DNA from: Gynuella sp050296195
Lineage (GTDB): Bacteria > Pseudomonadota > Gammaproteobacteria > Pseudomonadales > Natronospirillaceae
Assembly: GCF_050296195.1 (NCBI RefSeq)
Contig: NZ_JBNKRB010000035.1
DNA: 64,000 nucleotides
Reading direction: 5' to 3' (one strand)
Under the pieces are notes generated by a model. That model was not told the DNA's origin. It saw only the letters and a program-made list of their open reading frames with translations, and ran no database searches. The translations under genes and the position numbers were made by a program. This document shows, piece after piece, positions 1-9,016 of the stretch. Numbering within the stretch: the first letter of the stretch is position 1; the number at the start of each line of letters is the position of its first letter.

Positions 1-1
1 G

Positions 2-364
2 GTTTTGATCGTACGCAACGGTCAACTGGTCATCGATGAGCACCTGGAGGAACTACGCAATAACCATCAATTGCGGGTGGTCAGTTCATTGTCCCCACAA
101 CAGGCCGGGCGTGTATTCGATCAGATCGATGGTATCGAAAATGTTGAAAACATCGCCTCTGAAGCCGATCCGCAGCGTTATCACTATCGTCTGAAGCTTG
201 CTACCGGGGCAGTTCAGACACATATCTGTGCCAATATTGCCAGACAGATCATCAGCGAAGATGCGGAGTTGTTTCAACTGCAGCCTGAGCAGCGAGATCT
301 GGAGACATTGTTCCGTGAAGTCAGCCAACATACTCAGCAGGAGAATCTGAACAATGCAGCCTGA
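2..364 (+). CDS. ABC transporter ATP-binding protein, Gld type (C-terminal part only)
   Basis: The reading frame is open to the left edge, so only the last ~120 residues are present; the Walker and signature motifs lie outside the window. What remains opens with the end of the nucleotide-binding domain (VRNGQLVIDEHLEEL, typical of the post-H-loop strand and helix). A C-terminal accessory domain follows, as in GldA-type and drug-exporter ATPases. The stop overlaps the next gene's start by 11 bp (ATG at 354), so the two are translationally coupled and this is almost certainly the ATPase for the permease that follows. Family assignment is inferred mainly from the neighbours. Confidence 0.75.
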   Translation, partial: VLIVRNGQLVIDEHLEELRNNHQLRVVSSLSPQQAGRVFDQIDGIENVENIASEADPQRYHYRLKLATGAVQTHICANIARQIISEDAELFQLQPEQRDLETLFREVSQHTQQENLNNAA

Positions 365-3260
365 CCAACAAGCCTTGCCCACAATTCGTCGGATTGCGGC
401 CAAAGAAGTCACCCTGTTTTTTGCTTCACCGATCGCCTATCTGTTCCTGGCAACTTTTGCCGCAGTCACATTATTTATTTTCTTCTGGGGAGAATCATTT
501 TTCGCCCGTAACATCGCAGATGTCCGGCCGATGTTTGAGTGGATGCCAGTATTGCTGATCTTCCTGGCCAGCACTCTGACGATGCGTTTATGGAGTGAAG
601 AACGACGCACCGGTACTCTCGAGTATGTGCTGACCCAACCAGTACCATTGTGGCATTTTGTAGTAGGTAAATTTGCCGGCTGTCTGCTGTTACTGTTGAT
701 TGCTCTGATTATCACTCTCCCGTTGCCGATTACTGTCTCAATAATTGGTGATCTTGACTGGGGTCCGGTATGGGCCGGATATCTGGCAACGTTTCTGCTG
801 GGTGCAGCCTACCTGAGTATTGGATTGTTTGTGTCCGCCCGCAGTGACAACCAGATTGTCAGCCTGATCACAGCAACCGCACTAAGCGGTTTTTTCTATT
901 TACTTGGCTCCAATACCATTACCGATTTCTTCGGCAACGATGCCGGTGAATGGCTTCGCCTGCTGGGTACTGGTTCGCGGTTTGACTCCATCACCCGGGG
1001 AGTCATCGATCTGCGTGATCTGTACTACTACGTCAGCATCATTGCGGTGTTTCTGACTCTGAACACATTCATGCTGGAGAGAGAGCGCTGGGCCAGCCAA
1101 AAACGCAACCCTCAACACAAGCTCTGGGGTACGGTGACGGTATTGTTACTGATCAATGCCCTGGGTGCCAATTTCTGGCTGGGCCAAATCAATGCTTTGC
1201 GCCTGGATACGACCGCCGGCAAGCAGTATTCCATTTCCAGTGCGACACAGAATTACTTGAATCAACTCCAGGAACCATTGTTGATTCGCGGCTACTTCAG
1301 TAGTAAGACGCACCCCCTCCTCGCCCCATTGGTACCGCAGTTACGTGATCTTTTGAAAGAGTATGAAGTGGCAGGCCATGGCAACGTCAAAGTGGAATTC
1401 GTTGACCCGGCAACCAATCCGGAAGAAGAGAAGGAAGCCAACGAGCAATATGGCATTCAACCGGTCCCATTCCAGGTGGCAGACCGCTATCAGTCAGCCA
1501 TCGTCAGCTCTTATTTCAATGTGCTGGTGCAATATGGTAATGAACACGAAGTCCTGGGGTTCCGCGATCTGATTGAAGTCAGCGCCCGTTCTGAAGCAGA
1601 TTTGGATGTTCAGTTACGCAACCCGGAACATGACATCACCAGCGCGATCAAAAAGGTCATGCATAGCTATCAGGCCGGTGGCAATTTATTCGATACTGTC
1701 AAAGACCCGATCAAGTTCACTGCGTACATTTCCGCCGACTCAACGTTGCCTAAAGAACTTCAGGATTTCCGCAAGGTAGTCACTCAGTCTGTGACTGACA
1801 TGGCGAAAAAATCCAATGGCCGGTTGATCATTGATTTTGTCAATCCGGATGCCAATGGCGGTGCGGTTGGTCAGCAGATTGCTGAACAATATGGGTTCAA
1901 ACCCATGACCACCAATCTGTTGAGTAATGATCGTTTCTATTTCTATCTGACTCTGGCGCAGGGCGATCAGGTCGTGCAGATTCCTTTGGGCGATATGAAG
2001 AAAGAAGGGTTCCAACGCGACCTGGAATCCGGCATAAAACGTTTTGCCAGTGGCTTTACCAAAACCGTTGCCCTGGTCACTCCCAGCGGCGGTGCCAATC
2101 CGTATAACCCATATGGTGGAGTGTCCGGCCCTCAATTTAATCAATTGCAGCAGTTCCTCGGATCGGATCTCAAGGTGGAAAAAGAGGATCTGAGCGACGG
2201 CAGCGTTTCTGGCCAGGCAGACATCCTGTTTCTAGCAGCACCTAAAGAGCTGGATAAAACGCAATTGTTCGCCGTAGACCAGTTCTTAATGCAAGGCGGT
2301 ACGGTCATTCTGGCGACCTCGCCGTATGAGGCAGATTTCGGTAACCGTTCCATGACATTACAAAAACACAAAAGCGGTTTGGAAGACTGGCTCAAACACA
2401 ATGGTCTGAGTATTGATGATCAAGTGGTATTAGATTCTCAAAACTCGGCATTTCCGATTCCTGTGACCCGCAATGTCAGTGGCTTTCAACTACAGGAAAT
2501 CCGGATGATGGATTATCCCTACTTTATCGATATCCGCCCGGATGGCATGAACAGCGACAATCCCATTGTGTCCGATCTACCGCAGGTCACCATGAACTGG
2601 GCCTCTCCGATTACAATCAGTAAAGACAATCAGGGTGACCGGAAAATTACCGAACTGCTACACAGTTCCTCTGGTTCCTGGCTCTCCTCGTCAACGGACA
2701 TTCTGCCCAAAGTCACAGCTCAGGGCGTATCTGGTTTCAGTCCGCAAGGCAATACCGGCTCTCATCTGCTCGGCGTCATTAGCAATGGTCGCTTTGAGTC
2801 CTATTTTGCCGGTCAAGATTCACCACTGCTGACAAAAACGGACGATGCACAGAATAAAAAAGATGGCGACAAAACCGACACCAAGGATAAACAACCAACA
2901 ATCACCAGCGTGATTGACCATTCACCGAAGTCGGCCCGCATCATTTTGTTCAGCTCCAATGACTTTCTACGTGACCAGGTCATCCAGTTGGCGGATTCGG
3001 CCAATCGCACCAAGTATCTGAATACCCTGCAACTGGCTGCCAATACTGTTGACTGGTCTGTGGAAGATGCGGGTCTGTTGAGCATACGTTCACGTAGCCA
3101 CTTCAACCGGACATTGCCACCGATGGAGCATAACAACCAATTGTTCTGGGAATATCTCAATTATGCATTGGCAGCGCTGGCTCTAGTGGTGATTGCAGTG
3201 ATTCAGAGACAGCGGAAAAAATCCCGTGAACGCCGTTATCTTCATCTATTAGCACAATAA
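354..3260 (+). CDS. ABC-2 permease fused to GldG-like auxiliary domain
   Basis: 968 residues. The N-terminal ~250 residues form an ABC-2 permease with about six hydrophobic segments (roughly 22-42, 62-80, 101-125, 140-160, 170-190, 225-242). A further segment at ~258-277 leads into a large periplasmic part resembling the GldG/ABC_transp_aux family (about 290-900), and the C-terminus has one anchor helix (~938-955) followed by a basic tail. In Bacteroidetes GldF (permease) and GldG (auxiliary) are separate; here they are one chain, an arrangement also found in gammaproteobacteria that do not glide. It overlaps the ATPase upstream and lies 11 bp before the DUF4340 gene. Substrate unknown; an envelope or export role is inferred. 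Confidence 0.88.
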   Translation: MQPDQQALPTIRRIAAKEVTLFFASPIAYLFLATFAAVTLFIFFWGESFFARNIADVRPMFEWMPVLLIFLASTLTMRLWSEERRTGTLEYVLTQPVPLWHFVVGKFAGCLLLLLIALIITLPLPITVSIIGDLDWGPVWAGYLATFLLGAAYLSIGLFVSARSDNQIVSLITATALSGFFYLLGSNTITDFFGNDAGEWLRLLGTGSRFDSITRGVIDLRDLYYYVSIIAVFLTLNTFMLERERWASQKRNPQHKLWGTVTVLLLINALGANFWLGQINALRLDTTAGKQYSISSATQNYLNQLQEPLLIRGYFSSKTHPLLAPLVPQLRDLLKEYEVAGHGNVKVEFVDPATNPEEEKEANEQYGIQPVPFQVADRYQSAIVSSYFNVLVQYGNEHEVLGFRDLIEVSARSEADLDVQLRNPEHDITSAIKKVMHSYQAGGNLFDTVKDPIKFTAYISADSTLPKELQDFRKVVTQSVTDMAKKSNGRLIIDFVNPDANGGAVGQQIAEQYGFKPMTTNLLSNDRFYFYLTLAQGDQVVQIPLGDMKKEGFQRDLESGIKRFASGFTKTVALVTPSGGANPYNPYGGVSGPQFNQLQQFLGSDLKVEKEDLSDGSVSGQADILFLAAPKELDKTQLFAVDQFLMQGGTVILATSPYEADFGNRSMTLQKHKSGLEDWLKHNGLSIDDQVVLDSQNSAFPIPVTRNVSGFQLQEIRMMDYPYFIDIRPDGMNSDNPIVSDLPQVTMNWASPITISKDNQGDRKITELLHSSSGSWLSSSTDILPKVTAQGVSGFSPQGNTGSHLLGVISNGRFESYFAGQDSPLLTKTDDAQNKKDGDKTDTKDKQPTITSVIDHSPKSARIILFSSNDFLRDQVIQLADSANRTKYLNTLQLAANTVDWSVEDAGLLSIRSRSHFNRTLPPMEHNNQLFWEYLNYALAALALVVIAVIQRQRKKSRERRYLHLLAQ

Positions 3261-3271
3261 CAGGAGGCATC

Positions 3272-4207
3272 ATGAAGAAATTTCAAACCTGGCTGGCCGC
3301 TCTGTTGGTCGTGCAGATTGCGCTGGCAGGAGGTCTGTTCTGGAACAGTCAGAACAGACACTCCGGCAACCAGCCACAACAATTGCTCAGTTTTCAGAGC
3401 AAGGAAATTGATAAGGCTGTTATTAGCGGTGAAGACAAAAACGTTACCTTAAAGAAAGCTTCTGGTGAATGGCAGCTGGCCGATAATTCTCTGCCGGCAG
3501 ACAGCCAGAAAATTATCGAACAACTCAGCAAACTGGAAAAACTCAAAACCGGCTGGCCGGTGGCAACGACCAAATCCAGCCACGAACGTTTCGAAGTGGC
3601 GAAGGACAAGTTTCAGCGTCATATTGAGTTGTTTAAAGGAGATCAAAAGGTTGCCGAGCTTTACCTGGGCAGTTCACCGGGCTTTAAACAGATTAATATC
3701 CGTCGTCCGGATGATGACAAGGTTTACAGCGCGGCCCTGACCAGTTACGAGTTTCCAGTGGATGACGAGGGTTGGCTGGATCGCTCGTTACTGGCAGCCA
3801 GTGATGTCTCAGGCATAAAAGGCAGTGATTATGCTCTGACCAAAAAGGACAAACAGTGGCAATTGACCGAAAAGGATGGCCAAAGCACGGAACCCGCCGA
3901 CAGCCAGAAAGCCAATGATCTGGCAACGGCTCTGAGTAACCTGAAGGTGCTATCGATATTGCAGAATAAAGATGAAGCCCCGGATCAGCCAACAGCCGAG
4001 TTAACGGTTTCCAGTGGCGATACACAATGGGTTTACCGGTTCAGTCAGCGCAATGACAATTACTATGTTTCACGCAATGACCGTGATGCAGTATTTAAAA
4101 TCAGTAAGCCGATTTACGATTCAATTGTGGATGTCAAAGAGCCTCAACTGGCAGGACAGGAAAGCCATAACGATGAAGCAGAAACAGACGATAACAGTCA
4201 GAGTTAA
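3272..4207 (+). CDS. DUF4340 domain-containing envelope protein
   Basis: 311 residues. A single N-terminal hydrophobic helix (about 8-25) acts as signal anchor, followed by a lysine- and aspartate-rich soluble region with two similar halves: each contains a 'W-Q-L-ad-----pAD-S-K' stretch (near residues 60-85 and 190-215), the usual DUF4340 repeat. It is the third gene of the Gld-like operon, starting 11 bp after the permease with a good ribosome site (AGGAGG, 3262-3267). The family is nearly always found beside GldG-like proteins and has no assigned biochemical function. It is followed directly by a strong terminator, so the operon ends here. Confidence 0.85.
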   Translation: MKKFQTWLAALLVVQIALAGGLFWNSQNRHSGNQPQQLLSFQSKEIDKAVISGEDKNVTLKKASGEWQLADNSLPADSQKIIEQLSKLEKLKTGWPVATTKSSHERFEVAKDKFQRHIELFKGDQKVAELYLGSSPGFKQINIRRPDDDKVYSAALTSYEFPVDDEGWLDRSLLAASDVSGIKGSDYALTKKDKQWQLTEKDGQSTEPADSQKANDLATALSNLKVLSILQNKDEAPDQPTAELTVSSGDTQWVYRFSQRNDNYYVSRNDRDAVFKISKPIYDSIVDVKEPQLAGQESHNDEAETDDNSQS

Positions 4208-4223
4208 CCGTTACTAACGGTGC

Positions 4224-4252
4224 AAAAAGGCCGGCAACATGCTGGCCTTTTT
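4224..4252. terminator. Bidirectional intrinsic terminator
   Basis: A 9-bp perfect stem (AAAAAGGCC / GGCCTTTTT) with an 11-nt loop carries an A-run on one side and a T-run on the other, so it can stop transcription from either direction. It sits between the end of the Gld-like operon and the end of the convergent kinase gene. Confidence 0.85.
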
Positions 4253-4275
4253 AATGTTGAGATCAAATCAGGGAA

Positions 4276-4941
4276 CTAATCGTCCTTTAACACCCAATCG
4301 GCGGATTGCGATGAAGGTAACACCAGCTCAGCATTGAGCCGGTCATTACCGGCAATTTGTACCAGAGCTTGCTGCCGGCTCATACCCCAGGCACGCATAT
4401 GCCGTTGACAGAGTCGCTCCATGGCCACCTCTATCGGCACATCAAAATACCAACGTTCATCAAAACAATTACCGACCGCTGACCAGCCGTGATCGGAATA
4501 TAGCAAATACAAACCTTCTACCAGAACCAACCGGCAATCAGCCGGAACCTGATGCGCTGCATCCACCGGGTCACCAATGTCATGCTCAAATCCAGGCCAA
4601 TCGCAAACTGCTGCCTCATAACTGTCTTTCAGTCGCTGTAGATGGCAACTCATAAGATGGGGATCAAATGTCCATGGTGCACCACGTCTGGCCAAAGCCT
4701 GTTGTGGATCAGGCAGGGTATTCAATTGAGCTTTGCTGAGATGAAAACCATCCATGCCCAAGTTCACCATAACCGGCGTGTTAAAATATTCATTGACCCG
4801 CCGGGAGAGCTCACTGGCTAATGTCGTCTTGCCCGATCCGGGGATACCGGCCAAAGCGATCAACCGGCGAGATCGCGCGCTGTTTACCTGTGCGATGAGG
4901 CGCTCAACTGCCTCATCTATCGAACTGTGATGCATTCTCAT
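4276..4941 (-). CDS. P-loop kinase of the uridine kinase / phosphoribulokinase-like family
   Basis: 221 residues with Walker A GIPGSGKT at 32-39 and a DGFHLS motif near residue 84 that in this family contacts the phosphate acceptor. The family (YggC/FrcK-like, PRK/URK fold) phosphorylates small sugars, nucleosides or pantothenate-type acceptors. The actual substrate cannot be read from the sequence. The gene stands alone, convergent with the Gld-like operon and divergent from the patatin gene. The start ATG is followed by a second ATG two codons in; either could serve. Confidence 0.8.
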   Translation of the reverse strand: MRMHHSSIDEAVERLIAQVNSARSRRLIALAGIPGSGKTTLASELSRRVNEYFNTPVMVNLGMDGFHLSKAQLNTLPDPQQALARRGAPWTFDPHLMSCHLQRLKDSYEAAVCDWPGFEHDIGDPVDAAHQVPADCRLVLVEGLYLLYSDHGWSAVGNCFDERWYFDVPIEVAMERLCQRHMRAWGMSRQQALVQIAGNDRLNAELVLPSSQSADWVLKDD

Positions 4942-4960
4942 TACTTAACCCATCATAAAC

Positions 4961-4973
4961 ATACTGTCAGTAT
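4961..4973. promoter_or_regulatory. 13-bp palindrome in the kinase/patatin divergent region
   Basis: ATACTG-T-CAGTAT is a perfect dyad 20 bp upstream of the kinase start and about 105 bp upstream of the patatin gene. It could be an operator; no regulator is known and it does not match the gammaproteobacterial LexA box. Confidence 0.25.
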
Positions 4974-5077
4974 TCACAAAATCTTAAGGTTATTCACGTT
5001 TACTTCCTACATGACCGTCCCCACAATGATTGCATAGCATCTCGGTTAACCCATCTCCTGACTCACGGTGATCATTT

Positions 5078-6043
5078 ATGCGTAAGAAGGAAAAAACCGT
5101 TTCTTTGGTTCTTGGTTCTGGTTCTGCCCGTGGTATGGCTCACATTGGTGTCATTCGGCTGCTGGAAGATCGGGGATATCAGATTCAGTCGATTTCCGGA
5201 ACATCCATCGGCTCATTAATCGGCGGATTCTATTGTGCCGGCAAACTGGAACTCTATCACCAATGGCTGCTGGAACTGGACCGAACCTCAGTACTCAGAC
5301 TGCTGGATTTTTCATTTGATCGTCGCGGACTGCTCAAGGGCGAGAAAGTGTTGTCGACACTGAAGGAAATCATTGGCGATTATGATATTGAGGAGCTTCC
5401 AATTAAATACACGGCGGTCGCAACCGATATCGAACGCGAAAAAGAGGTATGGCTCAGTGAAGGCTCCATGTTTGAAGCTATTCGTGCGTCAATTGCCGTC
5501 CCTTCAATTTTTACACCTCATTATTACCGCGGTATGAAACTCATGGATGGCGGTCTGCTGAACCCCGTTCCAGTCGCTCCAACGGCAGGTGATACCACTG
5601 AGTTGACAATTGCTGTCAATCTCAATGGTAAAAGTCTGATCAAAGATCTGGACGCCAAAAATGACCGCAAACTCAGCACCGAAGCCAATGGTTTTCAAAA
5701 ACGACTAGGCGATGTTCTGGAACGGGTTCTGCCAGATAAGAAAAACGTCAGATCCAAAGGCCCGGCAACCCCCAACATGATTGAAATGACCACTCGCAGT
5801 ATCGACATCATGCAGAACACCATTGCCCATGCAAAAATGTCGATCTACAAACCGGATATCCTGATTGAAATCCCCAGGGATGCGTGCGGTTTTTTCGACT
5901 TTCATAAAGCCGAGGAAATGATAGATATCGGATATTCCATGGCCGACACAGCACTGAATAACTGGCATGAACATCATCCTTACAGTGATGAGCCCACGTA
6001 TCCTCAGAGGGTCCCGGTCAGCGATGGTCCGATTCCCAGTTAA
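5078..6043 (+). CDS. Patatin-like phospholipase (RssA/YlbK-like)
   Basis: 321 residues, a cytoplasmic or membrane-associated serine lipase. The oxyanion-hole loop is GSGSARG (13-19), the nucleophile elbow GTSIG (41-45, catalytic Ser43), and the second catalytic residue Asp157 lies in DGG (157-159). The Ser-Asp dyad is complete, so it should act as an acyl-ester hydrolase. There is no signal peptide. The C-terminal ~130 residues beyond the core are poorly conserved. Its last 26 bp overlap the end of the convergent ABC permease gene, so the two C-termini are encoded antiparallel. Confidence 0.88.
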   Translation: MRKKEKTVSLVLGSGSARGMAHIGVIRLLEDRGYQIQSISGTSIGSLIGGFYCAGKLELYHQWLLELDRTSVLRLLDFSFDRRGLLKGEKVLSTLKEIIGDYDIEELPIKYTAVATDIEREKEVWLSEGSMFEAIRASIAVPSIFTPHYYRGMKLMDGGLLNPVPVAPTAGDTTELTIAVNLNGKSLIKDLDAKNDRKLSTEANGFQKRLGDVLERVLPDKKNVRSKGPATPNMIEMTTRSIDIMQNTIAHAKMSIYKPDILIEIPRDACGFFDFHKAEEMIDIGYSMADTALNNWHEHHPYSDEPTYPQRVPVSDGPIPS

Positions 6044-7028
6044 ACAGTAACGTTCCGACCAGTACGAAGATAACCGTCATGGCCAGCAGGATCAGAATAT
6101 GATCCCACTGCTCACCAAGGGTCTCGCCTTCAATAGCAATGGCGCGGGCGGCCTGAACAACGTGCGTCAGCGGCAGAAACTCGGCAAATCGCTGTAACGA
6201 CAGCGGCGCCCCTTCCATTGAAAACCAGGCACCCGATAACCCCAGCATTGGATAAGCCGTCATATTCAACAGTCCGCTGGTCAGCTCTTCACTACGAGTT
6301 CTGGAGGCAATCACCAGAGCCAGACCAATCATAGCCATAATGCCTAATGCCAGAATCACAAAGAAGTCCAGGTAGCTACCAAGCATCACGGTAGAAAATG
6401 TCCAATGACAGCCAAAAAAGATGACGGAACAGAAAAACATCACCAGGATCCAGCGCGACGCCACTTGTGCCGCCAGAAATTCAAAGGCCGTCAATGGTGT
6501 GGCTTTAAACCGCTTTAACACACCGATACGACGATAACGTACGATTGCATATCCGACACCAAACAGGCAGCTATACAGGATGTTCATACCAATAACACCG
6601 GGAATGACCCAGTCAATATAGCGAATAGCATCACCTTCCACTTCACGCTTGCGAAAATCAGGATCACTGCTGTGCAGCATTTTCTCCAGAAAATAACCCT
6701 TAGAGGATTGCTTGTTCACCCAGTACAAACGGTCATCCAACTGCAACACCAGATCAATCTGATGCAACCGGAGCTTTTTCTTGGCTTCCTGCAGATCCTG
6801 ATAAGGAATAATCTGCAAATGCGACATAGCCAACAACTGCGGCCGTGATAAGTAGGCATCCTCCTCACCAATCACACCAATGCGGTAGTCAGGTCTGGGA
6901 TTAGAAAAAATATACGCAAAACCGAATACCAGAAGAAATGGCAGAAACAGGTTCCAACCGAAATTCCTGCGGTCCCGAATCGTTTCCCGGTTTCGTGCGT
7001 TGAAAATAGCCAGAAATCTCGCCAGCAT
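6018..7028 (-). CDS. ABC-2 type transporter permease
   Basis: 336 residues. One N-terminal transmembrane helix (about 27-45), a ~120-residue extracytoplasmic domain, then five or six membrane helices (from about residue 145 on), the YhhJ/DrrB/NatB layout. It starts 4 bp after the stop of the ATPase gene, so the two form a two-gene exporter operon. The substrate is unknown; drug, lipid or small-peptide export are the usual roles. Confidence 0.87.
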   Translation of the reverse strand: MLARFLAIFNARNRETIRDRRNFGWNLFLPFLLVFGFAYIFSNPRPDYRIGVIGEEDAYLSRPQLLAMSHLQIIPYQDLQEAKKKLRLHQIDLVLQLDDRLYWVNKQSSKGYFLEKMLHSSDPDFRKREVEGDAIRYIDWVIPGVIGMNILYSCLFGVGYAIVRYRRIGVLKRFKATPLTAFEFLAAQVASRWILVMFFCSVIFFGCHWTFSTVMLGSYLDFFVILALGIMAMIGLALVIASRTRSEELTSGLLNMTAYPMLGLSGAWFSMEGAPLSLQRFAEFLPLTHVVQAARAIAIEGETLGEQWDHILILLAMTVIFVLVGTLLFNWESDHR

Positions 7029-7032
7029 GAAT

Positions 7033-7911
7033 TTAAACCCTGAGCTCGTGGCCAGTCAGCCGTAAAAATAAGTCTTCCAGATTTGGAGACTTGACCTGCA
7101 GATCCTGCAATGGCACACCACTGCTGATTAATTGTTGAAGTGTCAGTTCCAGATGATCGGTCAAAATCTCGTAACAGCCATTACGTGCAGCTGCACCAAG
7201 ACCCGTCATGACGTCAGCATCACACTGATGCTTGGGAACCTGTATATACACGCCATTGAAATAACGATTAAGAAGGGCTTCCGGAGTGCCCGCCTCTACA
7301 ATCCGTCCCTCATCCATAATGACAATCTCGTCACATAGGAATTGTGCCTCATCCATATAGTGAGTCGTCAGAATGATCGTTTTGCCGCGAGCCTTAATCG
7401 TCTGTATCAATTGCCAGAAGTGAAAACGCGCCTGTGGATCCAGGCCAGTGGAAGGTTCATCCAAAAATATGATGGCCGGATCATTTACCAGCGCCAGTGC
7501 CAATAGCATTCGCTGTCGCTGGCCACCGGATAATAAGCGGGTATCCCGGTCAACAAAGCTTTCAAGCTGGCATAACTCCATCAACTCAGCAATGCTCAGA
7601 CGACGTTGATAAAAAGATGCAAACAGATCAAGCGTTTCGCGTACTGTCAGATAATCCGGCAACGCGGTATTCTGAAACTGAATACCAATCCGCTGATACA
7701 TTTTTTTTGAAGCCCGCTCGCCAAAATAGCGAATGGTTCCGGATGTTGGGGCAGATATGCCCTCCATCATTTCTATCGTAGTAGTTTTACCGGCACCGTT
7801 GGGGCCTAACAGACCAAAACAAACCCCTTCTTCAATCGTAAAGGAAACAGCGTCCACAGCCACCAGACCGGCATACCGCCTGGTCAGTTTCTCAACTTCA
7901 ATAATGGGCAT
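7033..7911 (-). CDS. ABC transporter ATP-binding protein (exporter type)
   Basis: 292 residues from the ATG at 7911; a TTG two codons upstream (7917) is also open, but the ATG begins the conserved first strand (MPIIEVEKL) and has AAGG about 8 nt upstream. Walker A is GPNGAGKT (36-43), with Q-loop, signature LSGGQRQR, Walker B IIFLDEPSTGLDP and an H-loop (LTTHY). A C-terminal extension of ~75 residues is typical of DrrA/CcmA-like exporters. First gene of the operon with the permease. Confidence 0.92.
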   Translation of the reverse strand: MPIIEVEKLTRRYAGLVAVDAVSFTIEEGVCFGLLGPNGAGKTTTIEMMEGISAPTSGTIRYFGERASKKMYQRIGIQFQNTALPDYLTVRETLDLFASFYQRRLSIAELMELCQLESFVDRDTRLLSGGQRQRMLLALALVNDPAIIFLDEPSTGLDPQARFHFWQLIQTIKARGKTIILTTHYMDEAQFLCDEIVIMDEGRIVEAGTPEALLNRYFNGVYIQVPKHQCDADVMTGLGAAARNGCYEILTDHLELTLQQLISSGVPLQDLQVKSPNLEDLFLRLTGHELRV

Positions 7912-8248
7912 AAACAAACCTTAACGGGTTCCCAAACCACCACTCTCATAACGAGCGCGCATCCTACCAGAAAAAGCGAGTTCTCACACAAACGCACTTT
8001 GCACAAGTTATTCACAGGGAGTTCCGCTATTTGTGCAATGGAAATCTGTGTAGAATCGCCGGTTACATTAAAAGCTCCAGCCCGTCATTAAGTGTGCTCT
8101 TCCTGCCGATGGACCATCTGTCCACGACGATGCCGCAATCACACTTGTGCTGAGACGTCGATAAGACCGATTCAGGATGAAAACCCAATGGAGTAGAACT
8201 TATTTGTCGAGTTTTTTTCGGCGCATCACCATAACACTGTGAAGATTC
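7912..8248 (+). other. 337-bp upstream region of the replication module: DnaA box and structured leader
   Basis: No convincing gene. It contains a 9-mer matching the DnaA-box consensus (8008-8016), a TAGAAT -10-like hexamer (8051-8056) and, downstream of that, nested inverted repeats: AAGTGTG/CACACTT (8090-8096 and 8140-8146) enclosing TGGAC/GTCCA (8110-8114 and 8120-8124). If transcription starts near 8063 the dnaT-like gene would have a leader of ~185 nt. Confidence 0.4.
8008..8016 (+). promoter_or_regulatory. DnaA-box-like 9-mer
   Basis: TTATTCACA fits the consensus TTATNCACA exactly. It lies about 35 bp upstream of the -10-like hexamer of the dnaT-like gene. A second consensus box (TTATCCACA) is inside that gene at 8348-8356. 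Confidence 0.4.
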
Positions 8249-9016
8249 ATGACCATTCAATTTGGCGAACGTTTACTGTCGATATCTCCTAATCTGGCTA
8301 TGCAGATCGGCCTTGAAGAAGCTGTTCTGGCCCAGCTCGTATTCGAGTTATCCACAATCTGCCCCAATAAAACACTGTTGGGCAAGGAATGGTTTTATCT
8401 GGCACCGGAACGGTGGCCTGAACTGGTTCCGTTCTGGAACATGACAAAGTTAAACCAGATTTTCAGAAATCTGGAAGCACTCAAAGTGATTGAACGTCAC
8501 TTTAACGATAACGGTCAGTTTCTGGTTCGTCTGATCCCTGACAATGCGTTTAACCCCGCTGCAAATCAGGGGCATCAGCGTGTTAGCCATAATCCAGCGC
8601 AGTCGCTGAACCGTCCCAGCCAATCAGCTGCCACCACGAACGCAGCACGGGCCCGAAATCAGCGCCATGCTGGACTGCCAACCTTTATGATTGAACAAAG
8701 CCAGCAGTTTCAGCAGGGCCGAAACTATAAGACTGCAATGCGTCAAGACTGGTATCCTGACGAAAACCTGTTAATCCCGCGCCTGCAAGCTGATAACATC
8801 ACGGTTGATTTTGCCCGCGAGCAACTTCCGGCATTTATCGGCCATTATATGGAAACAGGTGTTGCCGCTGCTGACTGGAACAGTCGCTTTATTCGCTGGG
8901 TTAAAGAAGAATGGGCCAAAATGTATCGCTCAGCACCACAGCACTCCAATTACCGTCAGGATCAGCGTGATGAAGTCAGACGAAAAATCATGGATATCTA
9001 CGACACCAACTGGTAA
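8249..9016 (+). CDS. Primosomal DnaT-domain protein with N-terminal winged helix
   Basis: 255 residues. Residues ~5-90 look like a winged-helix DNA-binding domain of the phage replication-initiator type (helices at 14-33, 62-76, wing near 80-92). A Gln/Asn/Ala-rich linker follows (about 95-150). Residues ~165-230 match the DnaT C-terminal ssDNA-binding domain: DWYPDENL, then LPAFIGHYMETG and a Trp-Asn-x-x-Phe segment, aligning with E. coli DnaT DWQPDADF and FIAYWQAEG. In E. coli DnaT helps load DnaB during replication restart. The next gene overlaps it by 47 bp and resembles lambda P, so the pair mimics both dnaT-dnaC and lambda O-P. Its role at oriC or in restart is inferred. Confidence 0.8.
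   Translation: MTIQFGERLLSISPNLAMQIGLEEAVLAQLVFELSTICPNKTLLGKEWFYLAPERWPELVPFWNMTKLNQIFRNLEALKVIERHFNDNGQFLVRLIPDNAFNPAANQGHQRVSHNPAQSLNRPSQSAATTNAARARNQRHAGLPTFMIEQSQQFQQGRNYKTAMRQDWYPDENLLIPRLQADNITVDFAREQLPAFIGHYMETGVAAADWNSRFIRWVKEEWAKMYRSAPQHSNYRQDQRDEVRRKIMDIYDTNW
8348..8356 (+). promoter_or_regulatory. DnaA-box 9-mer inside the dnaT-like gene
   Basis: TTATCCACA is the highest-affinity form of the DnaA box in E. coli. It lies about 100 bp into the dnaT-like coding region. It may be fortuitous, since the codons it spans (Leu-Ser-Thr-Ile) are ordinary. Confidence 0.35.

Noticed and set aside
4961..4973. LexA/SOS box
   Set aside because: The palindrome lacks the CTG-N10-CAG spacing.
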